From the NCBI GenBank assembly GCA_013339895.1, contig JABACO010000071.1:1-64000 (forward strand): a DNA stretch of 64,000 nt, written 5' to 3'. This DNA is from Ephydatia muelleri. Taxonomy: Eukaryota > Porifera > Demospongiae > Spongillida > Spongillidae. A program made the translations under genes and the position numbers. Below the pieces are notes generated by a model. The model saw only the letters and a program-made list of their open reading frames with translations, was not told the DNA's origin and searched no databases. Of this stretch, positions 54,671-64,000 are shown piece by piece (the first letter of the stretch is position 1; every line of letters starts with the position of its first letter).

Positions 54671-57600
54671 GTGTCGATAATGAAAGGTAAAATAGCTGGA
54701 GTATCTACTGAAATAATGCTCGACTCTGGTTCATCTGTCTCACTCCTACGTCAGGAAATAGTTTTAGGTCTAAAAGGAATAACCAGAAGACGGCCACCAC
54801 AGAAGTTAAAATTAGTGACAGCCAGTGGAGAGTCACTGCCAATAGTGGACTATGTTGAAGCTACTGTGGTGTTGGGAAACACTGAGATGAAGCACTACTT
54901 TGTTGTGGTTAAAGACCTTATCACTCCTGTCATCCTAGGAGTAGATTTTCTACAGGATAAAGGTCTTGTTTTAGACTTCACAACGACCCCAGTGACTGTC
55001 ACTCCAAGAATTGAAAGGAATACCCAGAACAAACAAAAGAGCCACTACATTCCATTGGAGTTAGCACCCGCCCTCGAAGCTGAGAAGCAAAGGAGATCAA
55101 AATTTTGTGCTGCTCTATCTGTGGTAGACGACAATAGTGAAGAAATTGAGGGGTGCACCATCCCCACATTTGATGACCATGCAAATGTTGAACTTCCAGA
55201 GTTCATTAAACCGTGCTTCAACTCTATAGTACAAGAGTTCAAAGATCTATTCATCATGACACCTGGTACAACTAACATCACATGCCACAAAATCAGCACC
55301 AATGGACCACCAGTTAGAGTTCCACCTCGAAGAATTCCGGCATACTTTAGAACAGAAGTTGAAAGCCAGATTCAGCACATGCTCCAGAAAGGAATTATAG
55401 TAGAGAGTAGCAGTTCATGGATGGCACCAGCTGTCTATGTGAGGAAGAAATCTGGGGAATTACGTCTCTGCGTGGATTATCGGGAACTGAATAAACGAAC
55501 CCACAAAGATGCTTATCCGTTGCCTCTTGTGGATGAAGTCCAGGATCGCCTTTCTGGTTCAGTGATCTTTAGCAAATTAGACCTGCAGAGTGGCTACTGG
55601 CAAGTTCCAGTAGATTGTGTAGACCAGGAGAAAACTGCTTTCTGCCCAGGTCCAGGGATGGGATTGTTTCAGTTTACCAGGATGCCTTTCGGGTTAAGTG
55701 GAGCCCCAAGCTCATTTCAACGCCTAATGAATATCATCATGCGAGGTCTTCCGTTTGTGTCAACTTACATTGATGATGTTTTAATTCACTCTGAAAGTGA
55801 GGAGTTACATAAAGTTCACTTACGTGAGGCATTGAAACGATTGAGACAAGCTGGATTAACACTCCGGGGTGTCAAGTGTCAAATCGGAATGTCACAAGTG
55901 ACATACCTAGGGCATGTATTTTCAGGAAATGGAATGACTCCTGATGGCAGCAAGATTCGGGCAGTAACAGAGTGGCCCAAACCAGTAGATGCAGGAGACA
56001 TACGACAGTTTCTGGGGCTTGCTTCATATTACCGGCGATACATTAATCGTTTTGCTGACCTTGCTGCCCCACTCCATCAGTTAACACACAACAATGCTGA
56101 GTTTCAGTGGACAGAGGAGTGCAACACTGCATTTGAGTCAATAAAAAAACGGTTAACTGAAGCTCCTGTCCTGGCATTTCCTCGTTTTGATAGGCAAGCA
56201 GGTTCAATGGTCCTGCAGACGGATGCAAGTGGTGTGGGACTAGGTGCTGTATTAGAGCAAGAGGGACATGTAATTGGCTATGCCAGTCGCACACTGTCGC
56301 GATCGGAGTCTAATTACAGCGTAATACAGAGAGAGTGTTTGGCCATAGTCTGGGGAATGAAGCAGTTTCGTCATTACCTTTTAGGACGACCATTCCAGTT
56401 AATGACAGACCATGCACCACTACAGTGGCTGGCTGAGCAGAAGTCAGAAGGTCTTCTTTGTCGGTGGGCTCTTGCGGTTCAGGAATATGACTTCTCCATT
56501 GTGTACCGAAAGGGAGTGTCAAACGGCAATGCGGATGCTTTATCGCGAAGAAAGGATTCTATACCTCTCACTGTTCACTCAGCACTCACCACTATTCATT
56601 CAGGTTTGGCAATTGAGGATGTCAGACAAGCACAGCAAAACGATGCTATGATACAGAAGTTGAGAAATGCATTGGAGTTATCACAACGTCCACAAGCAAA
56701 ACTGGAGTGGAGAGAGCAACCGCTAAGAAGGTTTCTACAACTTTGGTCACAGTTGGTCATTCATGATGGTATAGTGTGCAGAAAGTATAGGCCAGCGCCT
56801 ACCTGTGAACCTATCATGGTACCTATCCTCCCTATCTCTATGCACATTCAGGTATTGAGGGACTGTCACAATGCGCCATCGGCAGGTCACATGGGAACAC
56901 AAAAGACACTAGACAGAGTACGCCAGGAGGCATACTGGACAAACATGGCTCGTGATGTGGACATGCATTGCAGGGAATGTGAAGTATGTCAAAAGTCCAA
57001 GCTCCCTATACCAACTCGGGCACCACTTGTGAATGTTCCTGTTGGTAGACCATGGCAAATGGTTGCCATTGATATTCTCGAAGTACCCCTGTCTAACAGA
57101 AACAATCGCTACCTACTGGTAGTGCAGGATTATTTCACAAAGTGGCCTGAGGCAATTCCCATACCTGACCAGACAGCAGCAAGAATTACAAAGGAAATGG
57201 TTAAACTGTTTTGCATGTATGGAATCCCAGACATTGTCCATTCTGACCAGGGGCGGAACTTTGAGAGTACCATTTTTCGGCAAACACTAGCGGCATTTGG
57301 TATCAAAAAGAGTCACACAACTGCCTACCACCCTGAAGGGGATGGAATGGTCGAACGTCTAAACAGATCCTTGCTGCAGCTACTCAGGACCTATGCACAA
57401 AGGCAGGATGATTGGGAGAAGCACTTACCCTTGGTATTGTATGCATATCGAACTGCTGCACACAGTTCAACTGGGACACCACCCTTCCAACTAATGTATG
57501 GCAGACAACCAAAATCTAGCACATTTTCTTCCTTTACTGGTTATGATGCAATGCAGTATCAAGAAACCCTTCAAGCAAAACTAGCTGAACTCCAGGACCT

Positions 57601-58120
57601 GGTAGAGGCACATATTGTGGAGTCTGCAAAGCGCCACAAGGGTGCTTACGACCAAAAATCTGCAGAACGAAGATTTAAGACTGGAGATTTAGTGTGGCTG
57701 TCCATTCCAACAGCAGGAAAGCTGGACCCACGATGGGAAGGGAAATGGAAAGTGAAAATCATGAAGTCTCCAGTTACTATGGAGATTACAGATGGTAAAA
57801 GGACTAAAGTTGTTCATGTAAATCGTCTACAACCTCGTATCCAACCATCAGTTGAGGAAGATGTGAACAGTGGTGTACAGCATACACAGAGGATTGAGCC
57901 ACTTCACAATGTGCAGTGGGAAGCTCCGCTTGTTGAGCACTTGGATTTTGGAAGCCCACCTCCAGTAGCAAACCCGCCAACACTGCCACCACAGCCAGTG
58001 CAACCAGAACCACCTCCTCCTCTACCAACACCCCTTCCACAGGAGCAGCCAGGCACAATAGAACAGACCACCAGGAGGTATCCTGAGCGGAACAACAGAC
58101 GTCCACCTGATAGGTTGTAG
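54671..58120 (+). CDS. Gypsy Pol polyprotein (PR-RT-RH-IN)
   Basis: 1,149 residues from the first Met; the frame is open further upstream (to about 54,590) and lies at -1 relative to gag. Order: aspartic protease with MLDSGSSVSLL (about 16-26); reverse transcriptase with LCVDYRELNKRTHKD, FSKLDLQSGYWQVP and YIDDVLIHS (catalytic Asp pair); RNase H with LQTDASGVGLGAVLE; integrase with the H2C2 finger (HNAPSAGHMG to CRECEVCQKS), first Asp in AIDILEVP, second Asp in VHSDQGRNFES and Glu in EGDGMVERLNRS; then a chromodomain-free basic and Pro-rich C-terminus. All catalytic residues are in place and there are no stops. It is the most complete retroelement in the window and may be active. Confidence 0.93.
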   Translation: MSIMKGKIAGVSTEIMLDSGSSVSLLRQEIVLGLKGITRRRPPQKLKLVTASGESLPIVDYVEATVVLGNTEMKHYFVVVKDLITPVILGVDFLQDKGLVLDFTTTPVTVTPRIERNTQNKQKSHYIPLELAPALEAEKQRRSKFCAALSVVDDNSEEIEGCTIPTFDDHANVELPEFIKPCFNSIVQEFKDLFIMTPGTTNITCHKISTNGPPVRVPPRRIPAYFRTEVESQIQHMLQKGIIVESSSSWMAPAVYVRKKSGELRLCVDYRELNKRTHKDAYPLPLVDEVQDRLSGSVIFSKLDLQSGYWQVPVDCVDQEKTAFCPGPGMGLFQFTRMPFGLSGAPSSFQRLMNIIMRGLPFVSTYIDDVLIHSESEELHKVHLREALKRLRQAGLTLRGVKCQIGMSQVTYLGHVFSGNGMTPDGSKIRAVTEWPKPVDAGDIRQFLGLASYYRRYINRFADLAAPLHQLTHNNAEFQWTEECNTAFESIKKRLTEAPVLAFPRFDRQAGSMVLQTDASGVGLGAVLEQEGHVIGYASRTLSRSESNYSVIQRECLAIVWGMKQFRHYLLGRPFQLMTDHAPLQWLAEQKSEGLLCRWALAVQEYDFSIVYRKGVSNGNADALSRRKDSIPLTVHSALTTIHSGLAIEDVRQAQQNDAMIQKLRNALELSQRPQAKLEWREQPLRRFLQLWSQLVIHDGIVCRKYRPAPTCEPIMVPILPISMHIQVLRDCHNAPSAGHMGTQKTLDRVRQEAYWTNMARDVDMHCRECEVCQKSKLPIPTRAPLVNVPVGRPWQMVAIDILEVPLSNRNNRYLLVVQDYFTKWPEAIPIPDQTAARITKEMVKLFCMYGIPDIVHSDQGRNFESTIFRQTLAAFGIKKSHTTAYHPEGDGMVERLNRSLLQLLRTYAQRQDDWEKHLPLVLYAYRTAAHSSTGTPPFQLMYGRQPKSSTFSSFTGYDAMQYQETLQAKLAELQDLVEAHIVESAKRHKGAYDQKSAERRFKTGDLVWLSIPTAGKLDPRWEGKWKVKIMKSPVTMEITDGKRTKVVHVNRLQPRIQPSVEEDVNSGVQHTQRIEPLHNVQWEAPLVEHLDFGSPPPVANPPTLPPQPVQPEPPPPLPTPLPQEQPGTIEQTTRRYPERNNRRPPDRL

Positions 58121-58147
58121 TCAAAGCTCGAGTCGAGCTTTAAAACA

Positions 58148-58159
58148 GAGAGGGACGAA
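58148..58159 (+). other. Polypurine tract
   Basis: GAGAGGGACGAA lies immediately before the 3' LTR and would prime plus-strand synthesis. It has one pyrimidine. Confidence 0.6.
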
Positions 58160-58250
58160 TGTAGTACGTGTGTATTGATTAATATGGGGTGTATGATGTA
58201 ATCGGAGAGCACGTGAGGATAATAGATTTTGATTCAGAGCCAATATTACA
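58160..58250 (+). repeat. 3' LTR of gypsy element (91 bp)
   Basis: Identical to 53,758-53,848. Followed by AAGA, the target duplication. Confidence 0.92.
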
Positions 58251-58254
58251 AAGA

Positions 58255-58632
58255 CAACTAGCTATTTTGTTATTTTGTAACTTCGAAACAAATTAAATTT
58301 TTTGGAACCTTAACTATTATTTATTAATTTCATGTAAGAGCAATAATAATATAACTAGAATATTTAACCCGCTACGTCATACGATCGATAATCAATTGCT
58401 GGTACACGGTGCGTTCCTCGATCTCGTACAAAATTGCACGTTCACGTACGATGTAGATCCCGAATTACCCCGTGCGCATAAGGATTATCCTCCGGGACCG
58501 AGAAATCATTCGTATGAAATCGGTCCACTCACGATTTCGAGAGCACATGGCGCGCAAAATTCGAAAGCACGCTCTTCCGGGTGATATTGCGTGCTGTCAC
58601 GGGCCCGGAATCAAAGCCCTGAATTGCTGTGC
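58255..58632 (+). repeat. Continuation of X2 duplication (matches 37.7-38.09 kb)
   Basis: From CGTCATACGAT to CCTGAATTGCTGTGC this closely matches 37,832-38,087, including GCACATGGCGCGCAAAATTC and GGGTGATATTGCGTGCTGTC. Similarity stops abruptly at 58,632, where Gly-rich copy C begins, marking a recombination or insertion breakpoint. Confidence 0.8.
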
Positions 58633-58985
58633 GCCACCGCCACCGCCACCTCCACCGGAGAGAGCATCTCGAACGCTCCGCTCATCATTGTCTAGTCTGC
58701 CACCGCCGCCACCGCCACCGCCACCGTCACCGCCACCGCCACCGCCACCTCCACCGGAGAGAGCATCTCGAACGCTCCGCTCATCATCGTCTGGTACGTT
58801 GTGCCCATCATCATCGTCTAGTCTGCCACCTCCACCGCCACCTCCACCGCCACCTCCACCTCCACCTCCACCTCCTCCACCGCCACCGCCACCGAAGAGA
58901 GCATAACGAACGCTCCGCTCATCATCGTCTAGCCTGCCACCTCCACCTCCACCTCCACCTCCACCCCCACCGCCACTGAAGAGAG
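58633..58985 (-). pseudogene. Secreted Gly-rich cassette protein, copy C (fragment)
   Basis: Read on the minus strand in one frame, three full cassettes remain: Gly run, RLDDDERSVRYALF; Gly run, RLDDDDGHNVPDDDERSVRD; Gly run, RLDNDERSVRDALS; Gly run. This frame is uninterrupted over about 115 codons, so the cassette region itself keeps coding sense even though the signal peptide and final exon are missing. The fragment is fused to the X2 duplication at 58,632. Confidence 0.55.
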
Positions 58986-58999
58986 CATCTGGTCATATT

Positions 59000-59850
59000 G
59001 CTCGTGTCTGTAGACAGCAGCCGCAGGAAATCGATATCGGGATGGCTGCAATTCACTGTAAAAAACATGGTGGGCTGAGCATACCAGATTTGGTGTGCTA
59101 GCGCTGTCCCGCCTGGCACACCTACTGAGGTGTGCCAGTCCCACCTATTGTAAGGAGTGGGATTACACACCAGTTGATGTGTACTATACCCATGAGTTTT
59201 GGTGTGATAACCCCACTAGAATCGATGGTCAGGCCCGCGTGCATTCCAAAATTAACGGTAATTATACTTAACCAGCAAAAGTGCACAAAAAGTTGTTTAA
59301 CAACACCCAACACAGAGTACAATTCAAACAGTCTCAGTGTTCTGCTAAGTCAATGATGTCATGAAAAGAGCCACTGATGGTTGCCTCGTCTGCTTGCTTT
59401 GTAAATTCAACAAGGATTCCAGAAAGCTGAACAGAGTACTGCATCCAGTGGTGTACTGTACATTAAAAACAAAAAATCCATAACAAAGTGCAAATACAGA
59501 GTGCGACATAGCTCTACCTCACAATCTATGACAAGATAGATCTGCGCAGGATGAGACCCCCACAACACAGAAGGTAAGGCTGATCCTGCTTTTTTTCTTC
59601 TGCATCTCCTGCTAAATATGACTTCATGCCTACACAATGGATGAAACAGACTGAACATCATTTACACATATTGTGAAAAATTTTTGTATCATGCACCATC
59701 ATATTCAAACTTACTGAAATACATTGAAGAATCTGGAGCTACCCGAGGATCCCGAAGCATATAAGGCAGCAGGACAAAGCATATAGTGGGAGTGATGCAC
59801 CTGATTATGAAATACTTCTTGACATCCTTTTGCTGCTTAGAACCAGGGTC
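59000..59850. other. Intergenic DNA with one strong short hairpin
   Basis: TGGCACACCT-ACTG-AGGTGTGCCA at 59,114-59,137 is a perfect 10-bp stem with a tetraloop. No gene or element is otherwise supported. Confidence 0.5.
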
Positions 59851-59852
59851 AG

Positions 59853-60012
59853 TGTAACAATGTAATAGTTGCGCCTGCGCATGAAATGCCCGCGTAATTA
59901 TATTCATAATGAACAGCTGTGTTAGTTGCTTGGTTACGTAGTAGTTGGTTGTTGTAAGTGCATTACTGTATTGGGAAGTCACTATTAAAGTTGCTCGCTG
60001 ACCCACGTAACA
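59853..60012 (+). repeat. Probable 5' LTR of truncated gypsy element
   Basis: The right edge is fixed by the PBS; the segment from TGTAACAATG to ACGTAACA has TG...CA ends and is about 160 bp. No second copy is in the window, so the left edge is inferred. Confidence 0.4.
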
Positions 60013-60015
60013 AAT

Positions 60016-60033
60016 TGGTGTCAGAAGTGGGAT
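60016..60033 (+). other. Primer binding site of truncated gypsy element
   Basis: TGGTGTCAGAAGTGGGAT follows the LTR by 3 bases and is a standard gypsy PBS type; it looks complementary to the 3' end of a Leu-type tRNA. Confidence 0.6.
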
Positions 60034-60051
60034 TTGGTCACAGTGCGAGAT

Positions 60052-60900
60052 ATGGCTGAGAAAGTGAACATTCCACTTCCGGATATTACTTGCGAGGACT
60101 TCGAATCGTCATGGATTCGTTTTGAGTTGGTTGCGGCTGCCAAAGAATGGAGCCAGGAAAAACAGGCACTAATCTTACCGACGTTACTGAGGGGCAAGCT
60201 AGTTGAGTGCTATGTAGAGCTTGAAGCTGATACGAAGAAGGCGGTGAACTACGTAAAGGAGGAGCTGGTGAAGAGGCTAAGGTTATGTCGTGAGCCGTTG
60301 GAGGCCGGGAAGTTGTTCATGACACGCTCACAACTTGAAAGGGAAAGAATTCGCAATGCAGTTGAAAAAATTGTTCAAACAAGCGTATCCTGAAGAGGAC
60401 AGTACGTCCAGCATACTTTTGCAGCGGTTTGTGATGGGACTAAAGACTCCCGTTAGCATGCAGCTATTATTACGGGGTAAGCCGGACACGTTCGAAAATG
60501 CCATTGAGGCAGCCAGAGAAATTGAACTTGTACTGGAGTTTGAGTCCAAACCAATGGAGCTGAATGCTAAGATTAGTTCCGTGGAAGATTGCGACACAGG
60601 TCTGCTGGCTGCACTGAAAGACTTGACCGAGCGATTGGGAAACATGGAGGCACAGATTCAGAGTGTGGTGCAATGCTCAGTTGCTGCAGGTAATTCCAAG
60701 ACGTAAGCGGAGGCAAGAGGAACAGAACAAGAGGCGGGGCGTCGTCATGTACGGCCAGTTAGCTATGACGATCGACGAAGAAGCAGAAGAATGTGCTGTT
60801 TTCGATGCGGAGAGGAGGGACATATCAAACGATTCTGTCCTTTAAACTTCAACGGGCCTGCTGGAACGGCGAACGGCAGCAGACTAGGAGCCCGTTGAAC
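60052..60900 (+). pseudogene. Gag of truncated gypsy element, frameshifted
   Basis: ATG 60,052 starts MAEKVNIPLPDITCEDFESS, with WIRFELVAAAKEWSQEKQ and ILPTLLRGKLVECYVELE, the gag core. Near 60,340-60,390 the frame shifts by +1 and goes on with LLQRFVMGLKTPVSMQL and a helical region. A TAA at 60,704 interrupts it before the CCHC knuckle CFRCGEEGHIKRFC at about 60,797-60,838. The plan is like the intact gypsy Gag at 53.9 kb but the sequence is a different lineage. Confidence 0.7.
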
Positions 60901-61842
60901 GTTCGCCAATATCTGGATCCGCTGCACTTTGGATGCAACGTATCTAACATCAATTCATTGCTTTGCATAGATGGGAATGTGGGGAAAAGGTCCGTGAACA
61001 TGCTTTTAGATTCAGGAGCAGCGGTGTCCGTAATTCGAAGTGGTGTTTTGGAAGATAGAAGTAGAAACCTGGTAATGGCCACATCAAGAACAGCTATCGG
61101 TGCCAATGGCCTGCCTCTAAATGTGATGGGGCAAGTGGACCTTGACATTTGTCTAGGCAACTTTCGGACAGTTCATACTTTCATTGTCGTCCGGGATCTA
61201 ACCTTTGAATGCATACTGGGAGCTGATTTTTTGAAGGTTAACAAGGCTGTGATGGATTTCAGGAATAACACGCTTCACCTAGGGAACAGCACAATCAAGA
61301 TTCCTAGTAGCGACGTATCGGTTTCTAGTGATGATGCACACAGCATCTCTGTACATGCTTTGGAAGACATGGATATCCCTGGTCGCTCGGTGCGTTTGGT
61401 CATTGCAACTTTGCAGAAAGGATCTTGTGGTTCAACCGAGCGGATCTCTGAAGGGCTGATAGAACCTGCGACAGTTTTGCCGAAGCATCTTTGTGTTGCT
61501 CGTTCATTGGGCCGCGTATTGTCCGAGGGATCAATCTTGGTTCAAGTGATGAATGTGAGTCCTACAGCAGTGAAGGTGTACAAAGGTATTCAGTTGGGTC
61601 AGTTTGTACCGCAGAGAAACCTTATCCTGATGGAAAGTAATGTAGCAACAGTCGGTTCAGGCAATCGCAGAGAGGTTACTACATTTAACTTGGACTCCAC
61701 TGAAATCACCGATTCAGAAAAGCATGAGCTGAGGAACCTCCTGAGGAAGTTTGATGACCTCTTTGTTTCAGAAAATGGAGCTCTAGGGAGGACGAAACAA
61801 GTGCATTTAGTGATTACACATTTGTTGTGTAGGCTTCTGTGA
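60901..61842 (+). pseudogene. Aspartic protease and linker of truncated gypsy Pol
   Basis: The open frame 60,793-61,842 holds the protease with MLLDSGAAVSVIRSG (catalytic Asp) and ECILGADFL, then a long linker (VRLVIATLQKGS, SEGSILVQVMNVS) ending with LRNLLRKFDDLFVSENGALG, which in full elements leads into the RT. At about 61,815 it breaks off; RT, RNase H and integrase are absent. The break is about 100 bases from the end of an opposed Penelope-like element. Confidence 0.75.
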
Positions 61843-61945
61843 ATTGGTCCCACATCAAAAGGTGATTGGGATACTCCAGTATTAGGAGGTATCCAGGGGT
61901 CTGGTTTAGATTTAACTAACCAGTTTGACAGATTCTTATTCCTTT

Positions 61946-63014
61946 TCAGGGCCATTTACCTTCAAATTCAAAACAATTGTGTGTCAGTATGAATCTTAGC
62001 ATATCACCAATCGTTTCAGGAGGAGGTGAATCCTCGTCTGAATGGTATGAATTTTCTAATGCCTCAATAATTGTTTTTATCCCATCTTCGTGCACAATAT
62101 TTGTGTATAGGGAAGTAACATCAATAGATGCTAGAAGTACATCCTTATGAAAGGATGTTTGTGAAATCATTTGAATCAAATGATTAGTATCTCTGACAAA
62201 CGAGGGTAATTTTTGCATCAAAGGTTGCAACCAAATGTCAACAAATTGTGACAAAGGTTCTGTAACATAATTGACACTAGATACAATAGGTCTAATGCCC
62301 ATAGGGTTTTTGTGAACTTTTAACAAGAAGTATATTCTTGCAGTTCTACAAACTGTGGGTGGACTGCAGTAGTCCAACATTTCTTTACTGATTAGGCCTT
62401 CTTCATATAACCTCTTTAGATATATTTCTAATTTGAGGCAAATGTTGGGCGTAATGTCTGCATTAAGTGGTTTATAGACTTTGTCATCACTTAAATGCTT
62501 GAAACCAGCAGTGGCATAATCACTATGGTTTTGAACCACAATAGTGGAGCCTTTGTCTGCTTTGTTAATAACTAGGGAGTTATTGTCCCTAAGTGCTGTG
62601 AGTGCTCTGCGCTCCTCACATGTGAGATTTCTTCCTGGTGTTTGTTCATAATCAAGAGAGGATAAATCCTCTTTAATTATGTTTATAACATTTTCCAGGG
62701 TCATGTTTGTGCTGATAGGGGGTTGATAATGCGATTTACGCATAAATCTGGATTTTTTTCGCAATCTTATTGCGAAATTCGTATCTCAGCCTCATTTTTC
62801 TCACTAGTTGATCAAAATCCCTTAGTAAGCCAACATGGTTTATAACATGTGGTTTAGGGATAAAAGATAAACCCTTGTTTAATAGTTTGATTTCGCTATT
62901 AGTAAGGGTATGAGACGAAACATTTATAATGTTGTCTGAAGTCGTACACTTTTCTTTAGATATAAGTTTTCTAAGTTTCTGATATGCACGAATATGAACT
63001 CTATGAGTTTTCAT
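61946..63014 (-). pseudogene. Penelope-like reverse transcriptase ORF, 3'-truncated
   Basis: Minus strand from ATG 63,014 (MKTHRVHIRAYQKLRKL), with SSHTLTNSEIKLLNKGLSF and LRDFDQLVRKMRLRYEFRNK. One extra A in a run near 62,755 shifts the frame, and from 62,764 it goes on: NSLVINKADKGSTIVV, RIYFLLKVHKNPMGIRPIVS, SQFVDIWLQPLMQKLPSFV, LLASIDVTSLYTNIVHEDGI (motif A Asp) and FILTHNCFEFEGK, then stops. These are the fingers and first palm motifs of Penelope-like elements. The YxDD palm motif, thumb and GIY-YIG endonuclease are missing. The start overlaps the stop of the upstream ORF (ATGA...TAG), suggesting coupled translation. Confidence 0.8.
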
Positions 63015-63905
63015 ATCTGAGGACTTTCTTCTCAGAAACGTCCTCTGCCTCTTCCTCTTCTTTGTCCTCTTCCTCTTCCGTTCCCCTTCCTTTCCCTTTC
63101 CTTTCCAAAGTGTCGAGCCTGGCTATGAGGCTTTCCACCTTCTCTGTTAGAAGGTGTTCCTTGGATGGGGGAGCTATGTTTTTTGGGGAAAGAATGGGGT
63201 GGGAGGGTCCCTCCAATTCCATATCCTCAGAACTGGGAAGGTCTCTGAAATCTTTCTCCTTTTGCTCGACCAATTTTTTCATTTTATTGGCCAGTTTAGA
63301 GTTTGCACCCTGTACATATTGTTTAAGGGTGAGCCCGATGTCTGTCTCTTTAGCCTCTATGAGGGAGACAAGACTTTTCTTTACCTCACTCGAAAGTGAG
63401 GATTTGGAAATTTTAGCGAGCAATTTGGTTGACTCGCTTTGGGCTGTGTCCTCTAGGGACTGAATGAGGTCTGAGTGATGTTGAATGAGAAGTTGTAACA
63501 GTTTGTTACATGCTTCTCTTTGGATGTCATCCCATTTGACCTTGAGGTCAATGGGACAATCCTTGATACTAAGCTTTTGCTCCTTATGGAGCTCGAGCCA
63601 GTGGGGGAAAGTGTGCTGTTTCTCGTATTCGAGAAATAGTTTGTACGTAGATGCATGGTCTACGGCTTTTTTATGAAGGGCGAGGGATGAGGTAGCATAT
63701 GCTTGTATTTCCTGATGCCACTCCTTCTCCGCAGGATGAAGGGTTGCTCCAGTCTCCGGAGAGATAGGGCCTCTCCTTGGTGACCCTGTAGGTATTCTCG
63801 TATCGTCATGGCATGAGTGTTGGCAATATTTGCCGCTTGTGTGCACGACACGTTGTCATCAATGACCAAGTCAATGTTGGGCGATTGGGCCACATGGGAA
63901 GGGTT
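63001..63905 (-). CDS. Upstream coiled-coil ORF of the Penelope-like element
   Basis: Minus-strand frame of 281 codons ending at 63,001. It contains EWHQEIQAYATSSLALHK, LFLEYEKQHTFPHWLELHKE, DIQREACNKLLQLLIQHHSD and LVSLIEAKETDIGLTLKQ, then LLTEKVESLIARLDTLERKG, a Lys/Glu-rich coil. The likely N-terminus is in the next frame (NIDLVIDDNVSCTQAANI at 63,893-63,800) and one frameshift near 63,790 joins them, or the true start is beyond the window. No zinc knuckle is seen. It probably acts as an RNA-binding or structural partner of the RT encoded just downstream. The name rests on position, not on a recognised domain. Confidence 0.5.
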
Positions 63906-64000
63906 TTTCCCTTTTCGTTTGTTGTTAGCACTACTTTCAGGTAGTGCAGGTTGTTGAGAGGAATTAGCCGTGTTTGCTGAGATTGCAAGAAGGACACAGC

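Larger units (their letters stand above)
53758..58250 (+). mobile_element. Ty3/gypsy LTR retrotransposon, apparently intact, 4,493 bp
   Basis: Identical 91-bp LTRs (TG...CA) bound an internal region with PBS, gag, pol and a purine-rich tract. AAGA on both sides (53,754-53,757 and 58,251-58,254) is a 4-bp target duplication. Identical LTRs and open frames mean a recent insertion. It sits within the X2 segment, at a site uninterrupted in X1. The LTRs are very short for the family. Confidence 0.93.

Overview
This window looks like accessory, transposon-dense DNA from a non-bilaterian animal, most probably a sponge (a cnidarian is the main alternative). The evidence is spliced genes with short GT-AG introns, TATA promoters, large amounts of microsatellite and satellite DNA, at least nine classes of eukaryotic mobile element, and one intact secreted protein of a type I recall from sponge and cnidarian gene sets. 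The species cannot be named from sequence alone, and no tRNA, rRNA or CRISPR array was seen.

Layout. 0.8-3.1 kb (minus): decayed exons with an integrase-type zinc finger, an OTU-like and an Ulp1-like protease domain. 5.9-6.9 kb: first of three copies (A) of a secreted Gly-rich repeat protein, now broken. 7.3-10.6 kb: 3' half of a Ginger/KRBA2-like DNA transposon, split by a 1.8-kb repeat ('R1.8'). 11.4-11.9 kb: small spliced gene with a BEN-like segment. 12.4-18.3 kb: second R1.8 copy, itself split by a 2.4-kb insertion and by a 1,779-bp hAT element with an 8-bp target duplication. 19.2-20.2 kb: intact secreted protein gene, the best host gene here. 21.1-22.9 kb: minisatellites. 23.5-26.4 kb: first copy (G1) of an unassigned repeated gene or element. 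26.5-27.1 kb: hAT transposase remnant. 27.4-28.2 kb: Gly-rich copy B. 28.4-29.1 kb: foldback element. 29.1-33.3 kb: Ginger-like transposon with inverted repeats, carrying a fragment of gypsy reverse transcriptase. 34.1-36.4 kb: 161-bp satellite, followed by decayed exons (X1). 38.9-42.3 kb: Plavaka/EnSpm-like transposase with a frameshift. 42.8-44.6 kb: multi-exon gene of unknown function. 45.4-52.1 kb: a related 168-bp satellite interrupted by G2, the second G copy. 52.1-53.7 and 58.3-58.6 kb: X2, paralogue of X1, interrupted by an apparently intact gypsy retrotransposon with 91-bp LTRs (53.8-58.3 kb). 58.6-59.0 kb: Gly-rich copy C, a fragment. 59.9-61.8 kb: truncated gypsy element (gag and protease only). 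61.9-64.0 kb (minus): Penelope-like retroelement running off the window.

How it fits together. Few genes here work together; most of the window is a record of nested insertion: R1.8 in Ginger copy 1, hAT in R1.8 copy 2, G2 in the satellite, gypsy in X2, an RT fragment in Ginger copy 2. The most novel-looking items are the G1/G2 pair (a small upstream ORF, a 45-bp-repeat basic protein and a Pro-rich/RG-rich tail, with hairpins followed by an ATATAGGATT box), the satellite whose every unit carries CCAAT, CACGTG and CACCC-type boxes, and the secreted Gly-rich cassette family. All identifications come from reading the sequence; none was tested by database search.
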